Positions 1-10,094 of a stretch of DNA of 64,000 nt are shown piece by piece. The translations under genes were made by a program, and so were the position numbers. Each line of letters opens with the position of its first letter. Position 1 is the stretch's first letter. The DNA comes from Hafnia alvei (lineage in GTDB: Bacteria > Pseudomonadota > Gammaproteobacteria > Enterobacterales > Enterobacteriaceae). Below the pieces are notes generated by a model. That model did not search any database and had not been told where the DNA came from. It worked only from the letters and a program-made list of their open reading frames with translations. The stretch lies in NCBI RefSeq assembly GCF_034424155.1, contig NZ_CP139992.1:3364012-3428011 (forward strand). The letters are read 5' to 3'.

Positions 1-726
1 CTCTCCCATTCCCACCCGTGTCGCCAATAAAATAAAGCCCGGCTGATTTTCAAACGTCGTTGGCACCACGGCTACGCCATAATAGGCCAGCTGTTCAGGC
101 GTAAGATGAAACCGATCGGCAAGCGATTTGATTGGGTTCACGCCGATGAGCGCCGGTTGCTCGATACGCTTGGCATAAAACCGATGACGCAACAGCAAAT
201 CAGGCAGCAAACCCCATTCGCGACCAATATAGGGACGTTCGGCTTTTAGCTGGCGGCGAACATCTTCACGCAAACAGGTGAGATGAATATGAAGCTGATT
301 CTGGCTGCGTCCATAGGCTGAGTTTAACGCCAGCCCCAGAACATCGTCGGGAACCGGTCGGCCATATTCATACGCCAGCCGATAGCGCATCGTCCATGCG
401 TAACCGAAATAATCCGGCGCGTCATTTTCTAGCAGCACAGGGCTCTCAATGCCGCTCATCCGAGCATTGGGGACCAAAATAAAATGAGCGGGAAAGCGCG
501 GGTTTTGAATGACGGTAAACGCAGATCGCCGATCGTGAGTCGGCGAGTAGATCTGGGCGCAGGGTGCGGGATCGTGCTTTTGCTGATAGTTAACGCGACA
601 AACTTTATCCACCACGCCCCACAGCGCGTCAGATTTGGCACAGCCGGTCAGCAAAAATACCAACATCAGAAGCGCGGTGCCAAAAATCATCCGATAATTA
701 TTTAGCAGCGCGCTTCTCATCAGCAT
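1..726 (-). CDS. cdh: CDP-diacylglycerol pyrophosphatase, partial (C-terminus outside window)
   Basis: Reading leftward from position 726 there is one open frame to the window edge, so only the N-terminal ~240 residues are present. It resembles the HIT-related Cdh family, which splits CDP-diacylglycerol into phosphatidate and CMP. Family-like blocks seen are SPVLLENDAP, the NQLHIHLTCL block carrying the HxHxT/S-type histidine motif, and VAVVPTTFENQPGFILLAT. The N-terminus is hydrophobic and ends in LLTGC, a good lipobox, so this copy may be a lipoprotein, whereas E. coli Cdh has a plain membrane anchor. Starts at 726, 720 or 690 are all in frame and none has a strong ribosome site. It begins 2 bases after the queE stop codon, so the two are probably co-transcribed. 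Confidence 0.8.
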   Translation of the reverse strand, partial: MLMRSALLNNYRMIFGTALLMLVFLLTGCAKSDALWGVVDKVCRVNYQQKHDPAPCAQIYSPTHDRRSAFTVIQNPRFPAHFILVPNARMSGIESPVLLENDAPDYFGYAWTMRYRLAYEYGRPVPDDVLGLALNSAYGRSQNQLHIHLTCLREDVRRQLKAERPYIGREWGLLPDLLLRHRFYAKRIEQPALIGVNPIKSLADRFHLTPEQLAYYGVAVVPTTFENQPGFILLATRVGMGE

Positions 727-728
727 AG

Positions 729-1400
729 TTAGGCGATGTTCAAATACTTATGGGTTTGCATCGACAAGCGCCAGTTGCGCGCAATACAGGTTTCTATACA
801 CAGCTTGGTCGCGCTCTCTTTTTGGCTAATCGGCTGGAGCGCGATAATGCGTTTCTTGTCATCGTGAAGCACGGAAAGTAATGCATCTAAATCTTCAATA
901 TCGCGCTCACGTGCAACGGGATGCTTAACCTCATCGGCGCGTACCAAAGAAGACTCCAAAACTTTCATTCCACCTTTCATGTTGACCTTCGGAGAGACCG
1001 TCACCCAGGTTGCCTCAGAGCAACGGATGTCATGGGTGCCGCTGGTTTCTATCTGGCAGGAAAAACCATTTTGATTCAGCAATTCCGTCAACGGACGTAA
1101 ATCATGGATGCAGGGTTCGCCGCCGGTGATCACCACGTGGCGAGCGGTATATCCGCGATCGCGCAGGATATCCAGCAGTTGCTCAGGAGTAGCGCTGCCC
1201 CACGCATCGCTCTCTTCAGTTTTGATCAAGATTTCGTTCATGCCGATTTCTCGTTCAGGTAACTGTTCCCATGTATGTTTGGTATCACACCAGCTACACC
1301 CTACCGGACAACCTTGCAGGCGAATAAAAATAGCCGGAACACCGGTGTAAAAACCTTCCCCTTGCAGGGTCTGGAACAGTTCGTTTATCGGATACGACAT
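729..1400 (-). CDS. queE: 7-carboxy-7-deazaguanine synthase (radical SAM)
   Basis: QueE turns 6-carboxy-tetrahydropterin into 7-carboxy-7-deazaguanine, a step of queuosine (preQ0/preQ1) synthesis in the cytoplasm. The 223-residue protein has the radical-SAM cluster motif CxxxCxxC at C31, C35 and C38 (GCPVGCSWCDTKH) and a TGGEP block near residue 92. Length matches the enterobacterial family. The next pathway gene seen in this window, queC, lies far away at 59.5 kb, so the pathway is not one operon. The stop codon lies 2 bases before the first possible cdh start. Confidence 0.95.
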   Translation of the reverse strand: MSYPINELFQTLQGEGFYTGVPAIFIRLQGCPVGCSWCDTKHTWEQLPEREIGMNEILIKTEESDAWGSATPEQLLDILRDRGYTARHVVITGGEPCIHDLRPLTELLNQNGFSCQIETSGTHDIRCSEATWVTVSPKVNMKGGMKVLESSLVRADEVKHPVARERDIEDLDALLSVLHDDKKRIIALQPISQKESATKLCIETCIARNWRLSMQTHKYLNIA

Positions 1401-1576
1401 GACACTCTCATTGTTAATAAAACTTTCTTACCATAAAAAAGCTGCGTCGCATTGTCGCAGATTTGCCCCCGCGACGCCAAATACGCCGCACCTCAGTCGC
1501 ACATCGCATTTGAAGTCACAATTAAATAACATTTTCATCAAAAACGTTTGACACACATCGGCCTTTCGAAAATAAA

Positions 1577-1586
1577 TGTATATACA
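1577..1586. promoter_or_regulatory. Putative HutC operator
   Basis: The sequence TGTATATACA is a perfect 10-bp palindrome 25 bases upstream of the chosen hutI start. HutC repressors of proteobacteria are known to bind TGTATATACA-like sites and release them on binding urocanate. The operon it precedes encodes its own HutC, which supports autoregulation. Binding is inferred from the motif and position. Confidence 0.7.
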
Positions 1587-1610
1587 ACTCTATACAGGTT
1601 TGGGGATGCT

Positions 1611-2861
1611 ATGAATTTATTGGAGTCCGACGTTATTTGGCGCAACGGACGCTTAGCCACCATGAGCGCACAAAGCAACGCGCCTTATGGTCTTCTCGAT
1701 CGTCATGCACTGGTGGTGCGCGATAAGCATATTATAGCGGTGATCCCAGAGGATGAGCTTCCCGCGCAGCATCCCCAGCAGATCGATCTCCAGAATCGGC
1801 TCGTAACTCCTGGTCTTATCGACTGTCATACGCATTTAGTCTTCGGTGGCGATCGTGCCTACGAATGGGAACAGCGCCTGAACGGCGTGTCATACACCGA
1901 AATCAGCCAGAAAGGCGGCGGAATCAATTCAACCGTGCGCGCCACGCGCGATGCCTCACCGGATACGTTGCTCAGCATCAGCCAACAGCGTTTACAGGCT
2001 TTAATGGACGAGGGCGTAACCACGGTAGAAATGAAATCTGGTTACGGTCTGGATCTTATCAATGAAGAAAAACAGCTACGCGTTGCCCAGCAGCTGGCTC
2101 GGCAAAATGCCATCGACGTTAGCCCAACGCTGCTTTCAGCACATACCACGCCGCCGGAATATCATGGCCGCTCAGACCACTATATCGACCTGATTTGTGA
2201 GGAAATCCTACCGCAGCTGTGGGAGAAAAAACTGTTTGAATCGGTCGATGTATTTTGCGAAAGCGTAGGTTTCTCACTCGCGCAAAGCGAAAAGCTGTTC
2301 ACGGCCGCTAAGCAGCTCGGAATCCCTGTGCGTGGGCATATGGAACAGCTTTCTAATCTTGGCGGCAGCGAGCTGGTGGCCCGCTATCACGGGCTGTCGA
2401 CCGACCATATTGAGCATCTGGATGAGGCCGGTATTCAAGCCTTAGCGCACAGCCAAACCGTGGCGGTTCTGTTGCCCGGTGCCTTCTATTTTTTACGCGA
2501 AACCAAACGCCCTCCGGTGGATTTATTACGTGAATATCGCGTTCCTATGGCGGTAGCCAGCGATTTCAATCCCGGAACCAGCCCTTTTGCGTCTTTGCGC
2601 CTCGCGATGAATATGGCCTGCGTGCAATTTGGCCTTACGCCGGAAGAAGCATGGCTAGGCGTGACTCGACATGCGGCTCAGGCGTTAAACCGCCAGCACA
2701 CCCACGGACAGCTTGCCGCCGGTTTTCAGGCTAATTTCGCGGTGTGGGAGGCAGAAAAACCGGTTGAAGTAATTTATGAGCTGGGGCGAAATCCACTGTA
2801 TCAGCGGATTTATCAGGGTCAGGCGACTCTAAAACAGAGCGAAAATGAGGAAATGCAATGA
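1611..2861 (+). CDS. hutI: Imidazolonepropionase
   Basis: HutI hydrolyses 4-imidazolone-5-propanoate to N-formimino-L-glutamate, the third step of histidine degradation. The protein of 416 residues is an amidohydrolase-fold metalloenzyme: the HTH metal motif is at H73/H75 ([12 protein letters not shown]), with [19 protein letters not shown] and [10 protein letters not shown] further along. The frame is open from 1548, but the start at 1611 is preferred because GGGGAT precedes it and the family N-terminus begins there; the upstream start would place the HutC operator inside the gene. It is the first gene of hutI-hutG-hutC-hutD and overlaps hutG by ATGA. Confidence 0.95.
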   Translation: MNLLESDVIWRNGRLATMSAQSNAPYGLLDRHALVVRDKHIIAVIPEDELPAQHPQQIDLQNRLVTPGLIDCHTHLVFGGDRAYEWEQRLNGVSYTEISQKGGGINSTVRATRDASPDTLLSISQQRLQALMDEGVTTVEMKSGYGLDLINEEKQLRVAQQLARQNAIDVSPTLLSAHTTPPEYHGRSDHYIDLICEEILPQLWEKKLFESVDVFCESVGFSLAQSEKLFTAAKQLGIPVRGHMEQLSNLGGSELVARYHGLSTDHIEHLDEAGIQALAHSQTVAVLLPGAFYFLRETKRPPVDLLREYRVPMAVASDFNPGTSPFASLRLAMNMACVQFGLTPEEAWLGVTRHAAQALNRQHTHGQLAAGFQANFAVWEAEKPVEVIYELGRNPLYQRIYQGQATLKQSENEEMQ

Positions 2862-3811
2862 GCCACTGGCAGCCCACCGCTAATGACGTTTGGCAAGGAC
2901 GTAACGATCTAGCGGAATCTCCTGAAGCGTTACGCTTATTTCAGACCATTGGGCAACACAATGAGCTTCGCCCTATCGTGTTGCTCGGTTTTGCCTGTGA
3001 TGAAGGCGTTAAACGCAATCATGGCCGCACCGGTGCTGCCGCAGCGCCCGATGCGCTGCGCAAAATGCTGGCTAATCTTGCTGCGCATGCAGGACATGAC
3101 CGCGTCACCGACGGCGGCACGTTACGCGTTGGCGATACCCCATTAGAAGAAGCACAGGCGCTCTTTAGCCAGAAAGTCACGCAATACCACCAGCAAGGGG
3201 TGAGAACCTTAGTCTTTGGCGGCGGACATGAAACCGCCTTCGCTCACGGTTTAGGGATATATCAGGCGCATCCCGACAAAACCGTCGGCATTATTAATTT
3301 TGACGCTCATTTGGATCTGCGCCGCAACGACGTGGCGACATCGGGCACGCCGTTTCGCCAGCTCGCTCATTACTGCGAGCAAAACCAGCGACCGTTTCAT
3401 TATCTCTGCGTTGGCGCCAGCCTCGCGGCGAACACGCAGGCGTTGGTCACCGAGGCCGAGCGCTTGAACGTTGAGATCGTATGGGATACCGACGCGCTTA
3501 CGCGATCGCTCGACGATCTGCATCGCCAGATCGGCGCATTTATGGAGAAGTGTGAGATCGTCTATCTGACGATCGATCTGGACGTACTTCCCGCATGGCA
3601 AATGCCCGGCGTCTCAGCGCCCGCCGCCGTGGGATTGCCAATTGAACGACTTTTACCGTTAGTGGGTACGATATGTGAAAGTCCGTCATTGTGGGGAACG
3701 GATCTGGTGGAATACAATCCCTCTTTGGATATTCAGCAATTCGGTGCCCGCACGGCGGCACGCATTGCATGGCAAATTCTACATCAATGGAACATCGGCG
3801 ATTGCCCATAA
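2858..3811 (+). CDS. hutG: Formimidoylglutamase
   Basis: HutG splits N-formimino-L-glutamate into glutamate and formamide, the last step of the four-step hut route. It is an arginase-family dimanganese enzyme of 317 residues. Metal ligands are visible: H124 in GGGHE, D149/H151/D153 in FDAHLDLR, and D240/D242 in TIDLDVLP. Its start overlaps the hutI stop (ATGA), so translation is probably coupled, and the hutC ribosome site sits on its stop codon. Confidence 0.95.
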   Translation: MSHWQPTANDVWQGRNDLAESPEALRLFQTIGQHNELRPIVLLGFACDEGVKRNHGRTGAAAAPDALRKMLANLAAHAGHDRVTDGGTLRVGDTPLEEAQALFSQKVTQYHQQGVRTLVFGGGHETAFAHGLGIYQAHPDKTVGIINFDAHLDLRRNDVATSGTPFRQLAHYCEQNQRPFHYLCVGASLAANTQALVTEAERLNVEIVWDTDALTRSLDDLHRQIGAFMEKCEIVYLTIDLDVLPAWQMPGVSAPAAVGLPIERLLPLVGTICESPSLWGTDLVEYNPSLDIQQFGARTAARIAWQILHQWNIGDCP

Positions 3812-3823
3812 GGAATGTTATCC

Positions 3824-4558
3824 ATGACTCTTCCCGCTGATTTATCACCGCTATCAACGCCTGCGCCGCTGTATGAGCAGGTCAAAAAAATGATTACCGA
3901 TAACATCAGTAACGGAGCTTGGCCGCCAAATTATCGCATCCCCTCAGAGGCCGAGCTAGTCGCGCATCTGGGATTCAGCCGAATGACCATTAATCGGGCG
4001 TTGCGAGAGTTAACTCATCAAGGATTACTGGTGCGCATGCAGGGCGTTGGCACTTTTGTTGCTGAACCTAAAGGGCAATCTGCGCTGTTTGAAGTTCACA
4101 GCATTCGTGACGAAATTCTGGCACGCAATCACCGCCATCACTGCAAAATTATCTTGCTGGATAAAGTGCAGGCCAATAGCGAACAGGCCGCAGCCTTAAA
4201 TCTCAGCGTGGGCGCGCCAATATTTCACTCCATCATCGTGCATTACGAAAATGACACGCCGGTGCAGATTGAAAATCGCTATGTGAATCCTATCGTTGCG
4301 CCTGATTACCTACAGCAGGACTTTCTCAAAATCACGCCGCACGACTACCTTTCGCGCGTGGCACCACTCACCGAAGGGGAACATATTGTTGAAGCCCTGC
4401 TGCCTTCGGCAGAAGAAAGCCAATGGCTTCACATTCAGGCTAATGAGCCTTGCCTATTGATCGAACGTCGAACTTGGTCTAAACATCATAATGTTACCTT
4501 TGCAAAATTGCTGTTTCCCGGAACTCGACATCGTTTAAAAGGACATTTCACCTCATGA
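3824..4558 (+). CDS. hutC: Histidine utilization repressor, GntR family
   Basis: HutC represses the hut genes and is released by urocanate. The N-terminal part is a GntR winged helix-turn-helix (PLYEQVKKMI through TFVAEP) and the rest is a UTRA ligand domain. An ATG at 3815 lies directly against the AAGGA ribosome site (3810-3814), so the ATG at 3824, 9 bases after it, is the likely start (244 residues). The gene lies inside the operon it is expected to control and overlaps hutD by ATGA. The TGTATATACA site upstream of hutI is its probable target. Confidence 0.93.
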   Translation: MTLPADLSPLSTPAPLYEQVKKMITDNISNGAWPPNYRIPSEAELVAHLGFSRMTINRALRELTHQGLLVRMQGVGTFVAEPKGQSALFEVHSIRDEILARNHRHHCKIILLDKVQANSEQAAALNLSVGAPIFHSIIVHYENDTPVQIENRYVNPIVAPDYLQQDFLKITPHDYLSRVAPLTEGEHIVEALLPSAEESQWLHIQANEPCLLIERRTWSKHHNVTFAKLLFPGTRHRLKGHFTS

Positions 4559-5154
4559 ATCAATGGCAGATCATACGATGGGCTGATTATCAGGCTATGC
4601 CTTGGAAAAATGGACAAGGCGTTACGCAGGAGATCATGCGAGTGGATTCCCCAAGCGGGCGCGATTTCCGCTGGCGTTTATCCATGGCAGAAGTTTCCTC
4701 TGACGGTGATTTCTCCAGCTATACGGGATATCAGCGCATCCTTTCCATTTTGGAAGGCGATGGCTTGCAGCTGAAAATCGATGGACGTATTGAACCACCG
4801 ATTTTGACCTGTGGCATCCAGCGCTTTTCCGGCGACAGTCGCGTGAGCAGCACGCTGCTCAATGGCAAAGTACGCGATCTAAATTTGATTTATGATCCAC
4901 GCTATTATGGCGCACGCCTTCAGTGGGTCACCACCAGCCCGAATATGCCGCCACTGCGCTGCCACGCTAGCACCATTATTTTATTCTGCCACGACGGCGA
5001 AATTTCACTGACGCCGATTGGCGGCGGTGAATCAATTACGCTAAACCGCTACGACAGCGCCGTTCTAGTCACGCCTCGCCCACAAACTCACACCGTTAAT
5101 TTAGACGGTCACGGCCATCTTGGGGTCTTTGAATTAACCGGATTTGATGAATAA
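4555..5154 (+). CDS. hutD: HutD/Ves family cupin protein
   Basis: This 199-residue protein belongs to the HutD (Ves) family of bicupin proteins that commonly accompany hut operons. In Pseudomonas it has been proposed to govern the upper limit of hut expression, but its biochemical activity is not settled. The N-terminal block MPWKNGQGVTQEI and the FRWRLSMAEV stretch are typical of the family. It overlaps the end of hutC and is the last gene before a strong hairpin at 5219-5251. Confidence 0.88.
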   Translation: MNQWQIIRWADYQAMPWKNGQGVTQEIMRVDSPSGRDFRWRLSMAEVSSDGDFSSYTGYQRILSILEGDGLQLKIDGRIEPPILTCGIQRFSGDSRVSSTLLNGKVRDLNLIYDPRYYGARLQWVTTSPNMPPLRCHASTIILFCHDGEISLTPIGGGESITLNRYDSAVLVTPRPQTHTVNLDGHGHLGVFELTGFDE

Positions 5155-5218
5155 ACCTGAGATGTCTTATTCTTCGTTAATCTAAAATGATTTATTCCTG
5201 TTAATCATGTCAGTCTTA

Positions 5219-5251
5219 CGCACGATTGGTTAAACTAATATCAATCGTGCG
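5219..5251 (+). terminator. Hairpin after hutD
   Basis: A perfect 10-bp inverted repeat (CGCACGATTG / CAATCGTGCG) with a 13-base loop lies between hutD and qmcA. There is no T-run after it, so it may end hut transcription with help from Rho or act as an mRNA 3' stabiliser. Confidence 0.5.
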
Positions 5252-5283
5252 GTATGAGGCCGTTCGCTAACAGGAGGTTGTCG

Positions 5284-6201
5284 ATGTTTACCGTTATTCC
5301 CGTCTTAGTGGTTGTTGCGTTGGTCATCGTATGGTCAGGGATTAAAATCGTGCCGCAAGGCTTTCAGTGGACCGTTGAACGCTTTGGCCGCTACACCAAA
5401 ACATTAATGCCTGGCCTGAATTTAATCATTCCATTCATGGATCGCGTCGGTCGTAAGATCAACATGATGGAACAGGTGTTAGACATCCCTGCCCAAGAAA
5501 TCATTTCAAAGGATAACGCCAACGTCACCATCGATGCCGTTTGCTTTATTCAGGTTATCGACCCAGCCCGCGCCGCCTATGAGGTGAGCAATTTAGAACG
5601 TGCCATTGTCAATTTAACCATGACCAATTTCCGTACCGTTCTGGGCTCGATGGAACTGGATGAAATGCTGTCACAACGTGACCACATCAATGGCCGTTTG
5701 CTGCATATCGTTGACGAAGCCACTAATCCTTGGGGCGTAAAAGTCACGCGTATCGAAATCCGCGACGTGCGTCCGCCGGTCGAACTGGTTGCTTCCATGA
5801 ACGCCCAAATGAAGGCCGAGCGAACCAAACGTGCAGACATTCTCGAAGCGGAAGGTGTGCGTCAGGCAGCTATTTTGCGTGCCGAAGGTGAAAAGCAGTC
5901 TCAGATCCTGAAAGCCGAAGGTGAACGTCAGTCTGCATTCTTGCAGGCAGAAGCGCGCGAACGTGCCGCGGAAGCTGAAGCTCAGGCCACCAAAATGGTG
6001 TCAGAAGCGATTGCCGCAGGGAACATTCAGGCGATTAACTACTTCGTGGCACAAAAATATACTGACGCGCTGCAAAAAATCGGTTCTGCCACTAACAGCA
6101 AAGTGATCATGATGCCGCTGGAAGCCAGCAACCTGATGGGCTCCATCGGCGGTATCGCTGAATTGCTGAAAGAAACAGGACCCGTTAAAGGCAAATCATA
6201 A
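5284..6201 (+). CDS. qmcA: SPFH/band-7 membrane protein QmcA
   Basis: QmcA is an inner-membrane protein of the SPFH (stomatin/prohibitin) family, studied in E. coli as a multicopy suppressor of htpX ftsH defects and thought to influence membrane protein quality control. The frame opens at 5254, but AGGAGG at 5272-5277 fits the start at 5284 (305 residues, the same as E. coli). An N-terminal membrane helix is followed by the band-7 domain ([19 protein letters not shown]) and an Ala/Glu-rich coiled coil containing repeated EAEG/KAEGE units. The stop codon overlaps the next start (TAATG). Confidence 0.95.
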   Translation: MFTVIPVLVVVALVIVWSGIKIVPQGFQWTVERFGRYTKTLMPGLNLIIPFMDRVGRKINMMEQVLDIPAQEIISKDNANVTIDAVCFIQVIDPARAAYEVSNLERAIVNLTMTNFRTVLGSMELDEMLSQRDHINGRLLHIVDEATNPWGVKVTRIEIRDVRPPVELVASMNAQMKAERTKRADILEAEGVRQAAILRAEGEKQSQILKAEGERQSAFLQAEARERAAEAEAQATKMVSEAIAAGNIQAINYFVAQKYTDALQKIGSATNSKVIMMPLEASNLMGSIGGIAELLKETGPVKGKS

Positions 6202-6653
6202 TGATTGATTACATTGCCCAAAATCCGCATGGTTTTTGGCTGTCGCTGGGCGGTGTGCTATTAGCTGCGGAGTTATTAGGCGCTGGCGGATACCTGCTGT
6301 GGTGCGGCATTTCAGCGCTGCTGGTTGGCCTGCTGACGTGGGTACTTCCGTTTGGCTGGGAATGGCAGGCAACGCTGTTTGCTATCATCACCGTCGCCAC
6401 CGCGCTACTTTGGTGGCGCTGGTTGAGACGCAGCCAGCCGGTATCAAGAAATAACGATGACCTGCTTAATCAACGTAGCCGCCAGCTTATTGGTGCGCGT
6501 GCCACGCTTGAAGCGCCGATCGTCAACGGCAATGGACGCATCCGTATCGGCGACAGCAGTTGGCGAGTCACCTGTTCGCAGGAATTACCGATCGGTGCCG
6601 TCGTTGAAGTTATCGACGTAGAAGGTATTACGTTAGTGGTGAAAAGTATTTAA
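6201..6653 (+). CDS. ybbJ: NfeD-like membrane protein
   Basis: A 150-residue NfeD-family protein with three or so N-terminal membrane helices and a C-terminal OB-fold-like soluble part (IRIGDSSWRV...GAVVEVIDVEG). NfeD proteins pair with SPFH proteins, and this gene overlaps qmcA by one base, so the two very likely form a membrane complex. The precise function is unknown. Confidence 0.92.
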   Translation: MIDYIAQNPHGFWLSLGGVLLAAELLGAGGYLLWCGISALLVGLLTWVLPFGWEWQATLFAIITVATALLWWRWLRRSQPVSRNNDDLLNQRSRQLIGARATLEAPIVNGNGRIRIGDSSWRVTCSQELPIGAVVEVIDVEGITLVVKSI

Positions 6654-6661
6654 ATCGCCCA

Positions 6662-6690
6662 ATCCCCCGCGCAGAGGTTTGCCGGGGGAT
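6662..6690. terminator. Hairpin between ybbJ and cueR
   Basis: ATCCCCCG pairs with CGGGGGAT across a 13-base loop in the gap between the convergent genes ybbJ and cueR. No clear T-run follows on either strand. Confidence 0.5.
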
Positions 6691-6697
6691 AAACCAC

Positions 6698-7105
6698 TTA
6701 AGCCGTATGCCCGTGGCAGCACCCCGCCAGATTATTAATGATCGGGCAATCCGCACTTTCATCGCCGGGGCACTCATCGGCTAACGCCATCAACCGGTGG
6801 CGCATCTGCTGCAATTCTTCAATATGTCGTTCCAACTCAGCGACTTTCTCTAACGTACGTCGCTTAACGTCGGCGCTATGGCGGCTTTTATCATGAAAAA
6901 GCCCGACCAGCTCACGGCATTCGTCCAGCGTAAAGCCCACCTGCCGCGCCTGACGCAGCAACGTGAGCTCTTCAATATGTTTTTCACCGTAGAACCGATA
7001 GCCGTTATCAGCGCGATTTGGCGCAGTCATCAGCCCTTTTTCTTCGTAAAAACGGATGGTTTTACTGGTGAGTCCGGTTTTCTTGGCAACCTCACTGATA
7101 TTCAT
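6698..7105 (-). CDS. cueR: Copper efflux transcriptional regulator, MerR family
   Basis: CueR senses Cu(I) and activates the copA promoter by untwisting its long spacer. The chosen start at 7105 gives 135 residues with a GGGGAGG ribosome site before it; an upstream in-frame start would add 22 atypical residues. It has the MerR helix-turn-helix ([24 protein letters not shown]), a long dimer helix, and the metal-loop cysteines C112 and C120, plus the CCHGH tail near the C-terminus. It is divergent from copA. Confidence 0.96.
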   Translation of the reverse strand: MNISEVAKKTGLTSKTIRFYEEKGLMTAPNRADNGYRFYGEKHIEELTLLRQARQVGFTLDECRELVGLFHDKSRHSADVKRRTLEKVAELERHIEELQQMRHRLMALADECPGDESADCPIINNLAGCCHGHTA

Positions 7106-7118
7106 TCTGCCTCCCCTC

Positions 7119-7149
7119 TTGACCTTACCCTTGCAGGAAGGTTTAAGCT
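7119..7149 (+). promoter_or_regulatory. CueR-controlled copA promoter
   Basis: The -35 TTGACC (7119-7124) and -10 TAAGCT (7144-7149) are separated by 19 bp, the long spacer typical of MerR-family promoters. Within it lies the dyad CCTTAC-N7-GGAAGG, one base off the E. coli CCTTCC-N7-GGAAGG CueR site. Confidence 0.85.
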
Positions 7150-7227
7150 TAGTCCAAGTGAAGAATACCATGTGATTCGCCCATCAACACCACGTGTTCA
7201 TTGGGCAATACTCGAGAGGATTTTATT

Positions 7228-9987
7228 ATGTCACAAACTCAACTGTTCGCGCTGCAAGGCTTGTCCTGCATGAACTGTGCGAAAAAAGTCAAAACCGCGC
7301 TGGAGGCTCGCTCTGATATTGAACTGGCCCAGCTGAATAATCCACGCTATGCCAAAGTCACCGGTGATGCCGATGCTCAGGCGATTATCTCAACCGTAGA
7401 GCAAGCGGGCTACCATGCCACGGTTGCGGGAGTGCCTGACGTAGAGCTGGCGCTAAGCGGCCTAAGCTGCAGCCATTGCACCGCCAGCGTCACCAAAGCG
7501 CTGGAGGCCGTTGCTGGCGTTGACGCGGTTGAAGTTTCATTAACCGACGCCAAAGTCTATGGTTCCGCCGATCCAACCACGCTGATTAATGCCGTTATAG
7601 CCGCTGGCTATGAGGCTTCATTGGCAAGTGGAGAAAGCTACCCAAAAACTGAGCCGCTGACACAGTCTGCAACAGCAAACTCGACAGCACCACAAGCGCC
7701 GGAAACTCTGGCAGCGGCTGAAACAACGTCTCCGGCGACAGCAACTCCAAACGCTTCTGACAATGACGATAGCGTTCAGCTGTTGCTCGACGGCATGAGC
7801 TGCGCGAGCTGTGTACTGAAAGTGCAGAATGCTTTGCAGAGCGTCCCCGGTGTTCAACAAGCCCGCGTAAACCTTGCCGAACGTAGCGCATTGGTCACCG
7901 GGCATAGCGATCCTGATGCCTTAATACACGCCGTTGAAAAAGCCGGTTACGGTGCTGAAATCATCCAAGATGAAGAGAAACGTCGTGCACGCCAGCAGGA
8001 ATCAGCGGAAAAATCGGTGAAAAAATTCCGCTGGCAGGCCGCTTTGGGCTTAGGGCTGGGTGTACCGCTGATGGCATGGGGGCTATTCGGTGGAACGATG
8101 GAGCTCACGGCGAGTAACCAGAATAACTGGCTGATCGTTGGTCTGGTGACCCTTGCCGTGATGGTATTTGCCGGTGGGCATTTTTATCGCAGCGCGTGGC
8201 GTAGCCTGATGAATCGTAGTGCCACGATGGACACTTTGGTCGCATTAGGCACCGGTGCCGCGTGGCTCTACTCCATTACGGTAACGCTGTGGCCAGATGT
8301 GTTCCCGATGGAAGCACGTCATCTTTACTACGAAGCCAGTGCGATGATTATTGGTTTGATCAACCTCGGGCACGCCATGGAGGCCAGAGCACGCCAACGT
8401 TCTTCCAAAGCACTTGAGCGTCTGTTGGATTTAACCCCGCCGACCGCTCGCGTGGTCACCGAAGAGGGAGAGACAACGTTACCGCTGTCCGAGGTTAAGC
8501 TTGGTATGACGTTACGCTTAACCACCGGCGATCGGGTTCCGGTTGATGGTGAGATTATTTCCGGCGAAGTATGGATGGATGAGGCCATGCTAACCGGCGA
8601 ACCGATTCCACAGCAGAAATCCTCAGGCGATCCGGTGCATGCGGGTACCGTCGTGCAAGATGGTAGCGTTCTGTTCCGTGCGGGTGCCATCGGCAGTCAA
8701 ACAACGCTGGCGCGCATCATTAAATTGGTGCGCCAAGCACAGAGCAGCAAGCCTGAAATTGGGCAAATGGCTGACCGCATTTCCGCAGTTTTTGTCCCTA
8801 CCGTCGTTGGGATTGCGGTGTTTAGCGGCCTGATCTGGTATTTCTTCGGCCCACAGCCGCAAATAGTTTATACATTGGTGGTGGCGACCACGGTACTGAT
8901 TATTGCCTGCCCATGCGCCTTAGGTTTAGCAACGCCAATGTCGATCATCGCCGGTGTTGGGCGAGCCGCTGAGCTGGGTGTATTGGTACGTGATGCCGAC
9001 GCATTACAACGCGCCAGTGAACTCGATACGTTGGTATTCGATAAAACCGGTACATTGACTGAAGGCCAGCCAAAAGTGGTTGAAATTCACACCTTTAACG
9101 GCGTTAGCGAAGCGCAGGCGCTGCAGTGGTCTGCGGCCTTAGAAGCGGGTTCAAACCATCCATTGGCACGCGCAATCACAGAACGAGCCGATCGTTTGGT
9201 TATCCCTGAAGTTACCCAGTTCCGCACGTTACGTGGTCTTGGCGTCAGCGGTGACGTTGATGGACATTCGTTGCTGTTGGGGAACGACGCGCTCATGGAG
9301 CAGCAACAGGTTGATACTTCAGAGGCTAAATCCCTGCTTAAACAGCAGGCCGAACGCGGGATAACGCCGGTACTGTTATCCGCAGACGGGAAACCTGCCG
9401 CATTGCTTTCTATTCGTGACCCGCTACGAAGCGACAGCGTGGAAGCACTGCAACGCCTGCATGGTTTAGGCTATCAGCTGGTGATGCTAACCGGTGATAA
9501 CCCACTCACGGCGAATGCAATTGCTAAAGAAGCGGGTATCGATCAGGTTATCGCGGGCGTGCTCCCCGAAGGTAAAGCCGATGCGATCAAAGCGTTACAG
9601 GCTAAAGGACATAAAGTCGCGATGGTTGGCGATGGTATCAACGACGCCCCTGCTTTAGCTCAGGCTGATGTGGGTATTGCGATGGGCGGTGGCAGTGATA
9701 TCGCCATTGAAACCGCGGCGATTACGCTGATGCGCCATAGCCTGAATGGTGTGGCTGACGCGGTGGAACTTTCCTGTGCCACGTTGCGCAATATGAAGCA
9801 AAACCTGTTAGGCGCGTTCGTCTACAACTCGCTGGGTATTCCGATTGCTGCCGGCGTGTTGTATCCGTTAACCGGCGCCCTGCTTAGCCCAGTGGTTGCC
9901 GGAGCAGCTATGGCGCTGTCATCCATTACCGTGGTGAGTAACGCTAACCGTCTGTTGCGGTTTAAACCCAAATCACAGGCTAAATGA
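7228..9987 (+). CDS. copA: Cu(I)-exporting P1B-type ATPase with three HMA domains
   Basis: CopA pumps Cu(I) from cytoplasm to periplasm. The start at 7228 follows GAGAGGA and gives 919 residues. Three heavy-metal-associated domains carry CxxC at C14/C17, C81/C84 and C192/C195, one more than E. coli CopA. Then come the membrane helices, the TGE actuator motif (456-458), the CPC metal site (561-563), the DKTGT phosphorylation site (D605) and GDGINDAP. CueR lies divergently upstream. After HMA2, at codons 138-140, there is a slippery C CCA AAA with an immediate -1 stop and possible pseudoknot (separate entry), so a short HMA1-HMA2 chaperone may also be made. Confidence 0.97.
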   Translation: MSQTQLFALQGLSCMNCAKKVKTALEARSDIELAQLNNPRYAKVTGDADAQAIISTVEQAGYHATVAGVPDVELALSGLSCSHCTASVTKALEAVAGVDAVEVSLTDAKVYGSADPTTLINAVIAAGYEASLASGESYPKTEPLTQSATANSTAPQAPETLAAAETTSPATATPNASDNDDSVQLLLDGMSCASCVLKVQNALQSVPGVQQARVNLAERSALVTGHSDPDALIHAVEKAGYGAEIIQDEEKRRARQQESAEKSVKKFRWQAALGLGLGVPLMAWGLFGGTMELTASNQNNWLIVGLVTLAVMVFAGGHFYRSAWRSLMNRSATMDTLVALGTGAAWLYSITVTLWPDVFPMEARHLYYEASAMIIGLINLGHAMEARARQRSSKALERLLDLTPPTARVVTEEGETTLPLSEVKLGMTLRLTTGDRVPVDGEIISGEVWMDEAMLTGEPIPQQKSSGDPVHAGTVVQDGSVLFRAGAIGSQTTLARIIKLVRQAQSSKPEIGQMADRISAVFVPTVVGIAVFSGLIWYFFGPQPQIVYTLVVATTVLIIACPCALGLATPMSIIAGVGRAAELGVLVRDADALQRASELDTLVFDKTGTLTEGQPKVVEIHTFNGVSEAQALQWSAALEAGSNHPLARAITERADRLVIPEVTQFRTLRGLGVSGDVDGHSLLLGNDALMEQQQVDTSEAKSLLKQQAERGITPVLLSADGKPAALLSIRDPLRSDSVEALQRLHGLGYQLVMLTGDNPLTANAIAKEAGIDQVIAGVLPEGKADAIKALQAKGHKVAMVGDGINDAPALAQADVGIAMGGGSDIAIETAAITLMRHSLNGVADAVELSCATLRNMKQNLLGAFVYNSLGIPIAAGVLYPLTGALLSPVVAGAAMALSSITVVSNANRLLRFKPKSQAK
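7641..7737 (+). promoter_or_regulatory. Candidate -1 programmed frameshift signal in copA
   Basis: The heptamer C CCA AAA (7641-7647) is in the correct X XXY YYZ register (Tyr138-Pro139-Lys140). A -1 slip reads AAC then TGA at 7650-7652, giving a 141-residue product with HMA1 and HMA2 only. Four bases downstream, AGCCGCTG (7652-7659) can pair with CAGCGGCT (7712-7719), and the loop segment CGCCGG (7697-7702) can pair with CCGGCG (7732-7737), forming an H-type pseudoknot. E. coli copA uses CCCAAAG with a pseudoknot to make the chaperone CopA(Z); the use here is inferred by analogy. Confidence 0.6.
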
Positions 9988-10012
9988 AATCTAAATAGAC
10001 ACTGAAAGACAC

Positions 10013-10043
10013 AAAAAGCACCGACGTTTCGGTGCTTTTTTTT
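10013..10043 (+). terminator. Rho-independent terminator after copA
   Basis: AGCACCGA / TCGGTGCT stem with loop CGTT, preceded by A5 and followed by a T8 tract. Confidence 0.93.
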
Positions 10044-10094
10044 GCCTTTACCTCCACACTGCACGTAGCATAGAAAAAAAGGCAAAGGTGACTT

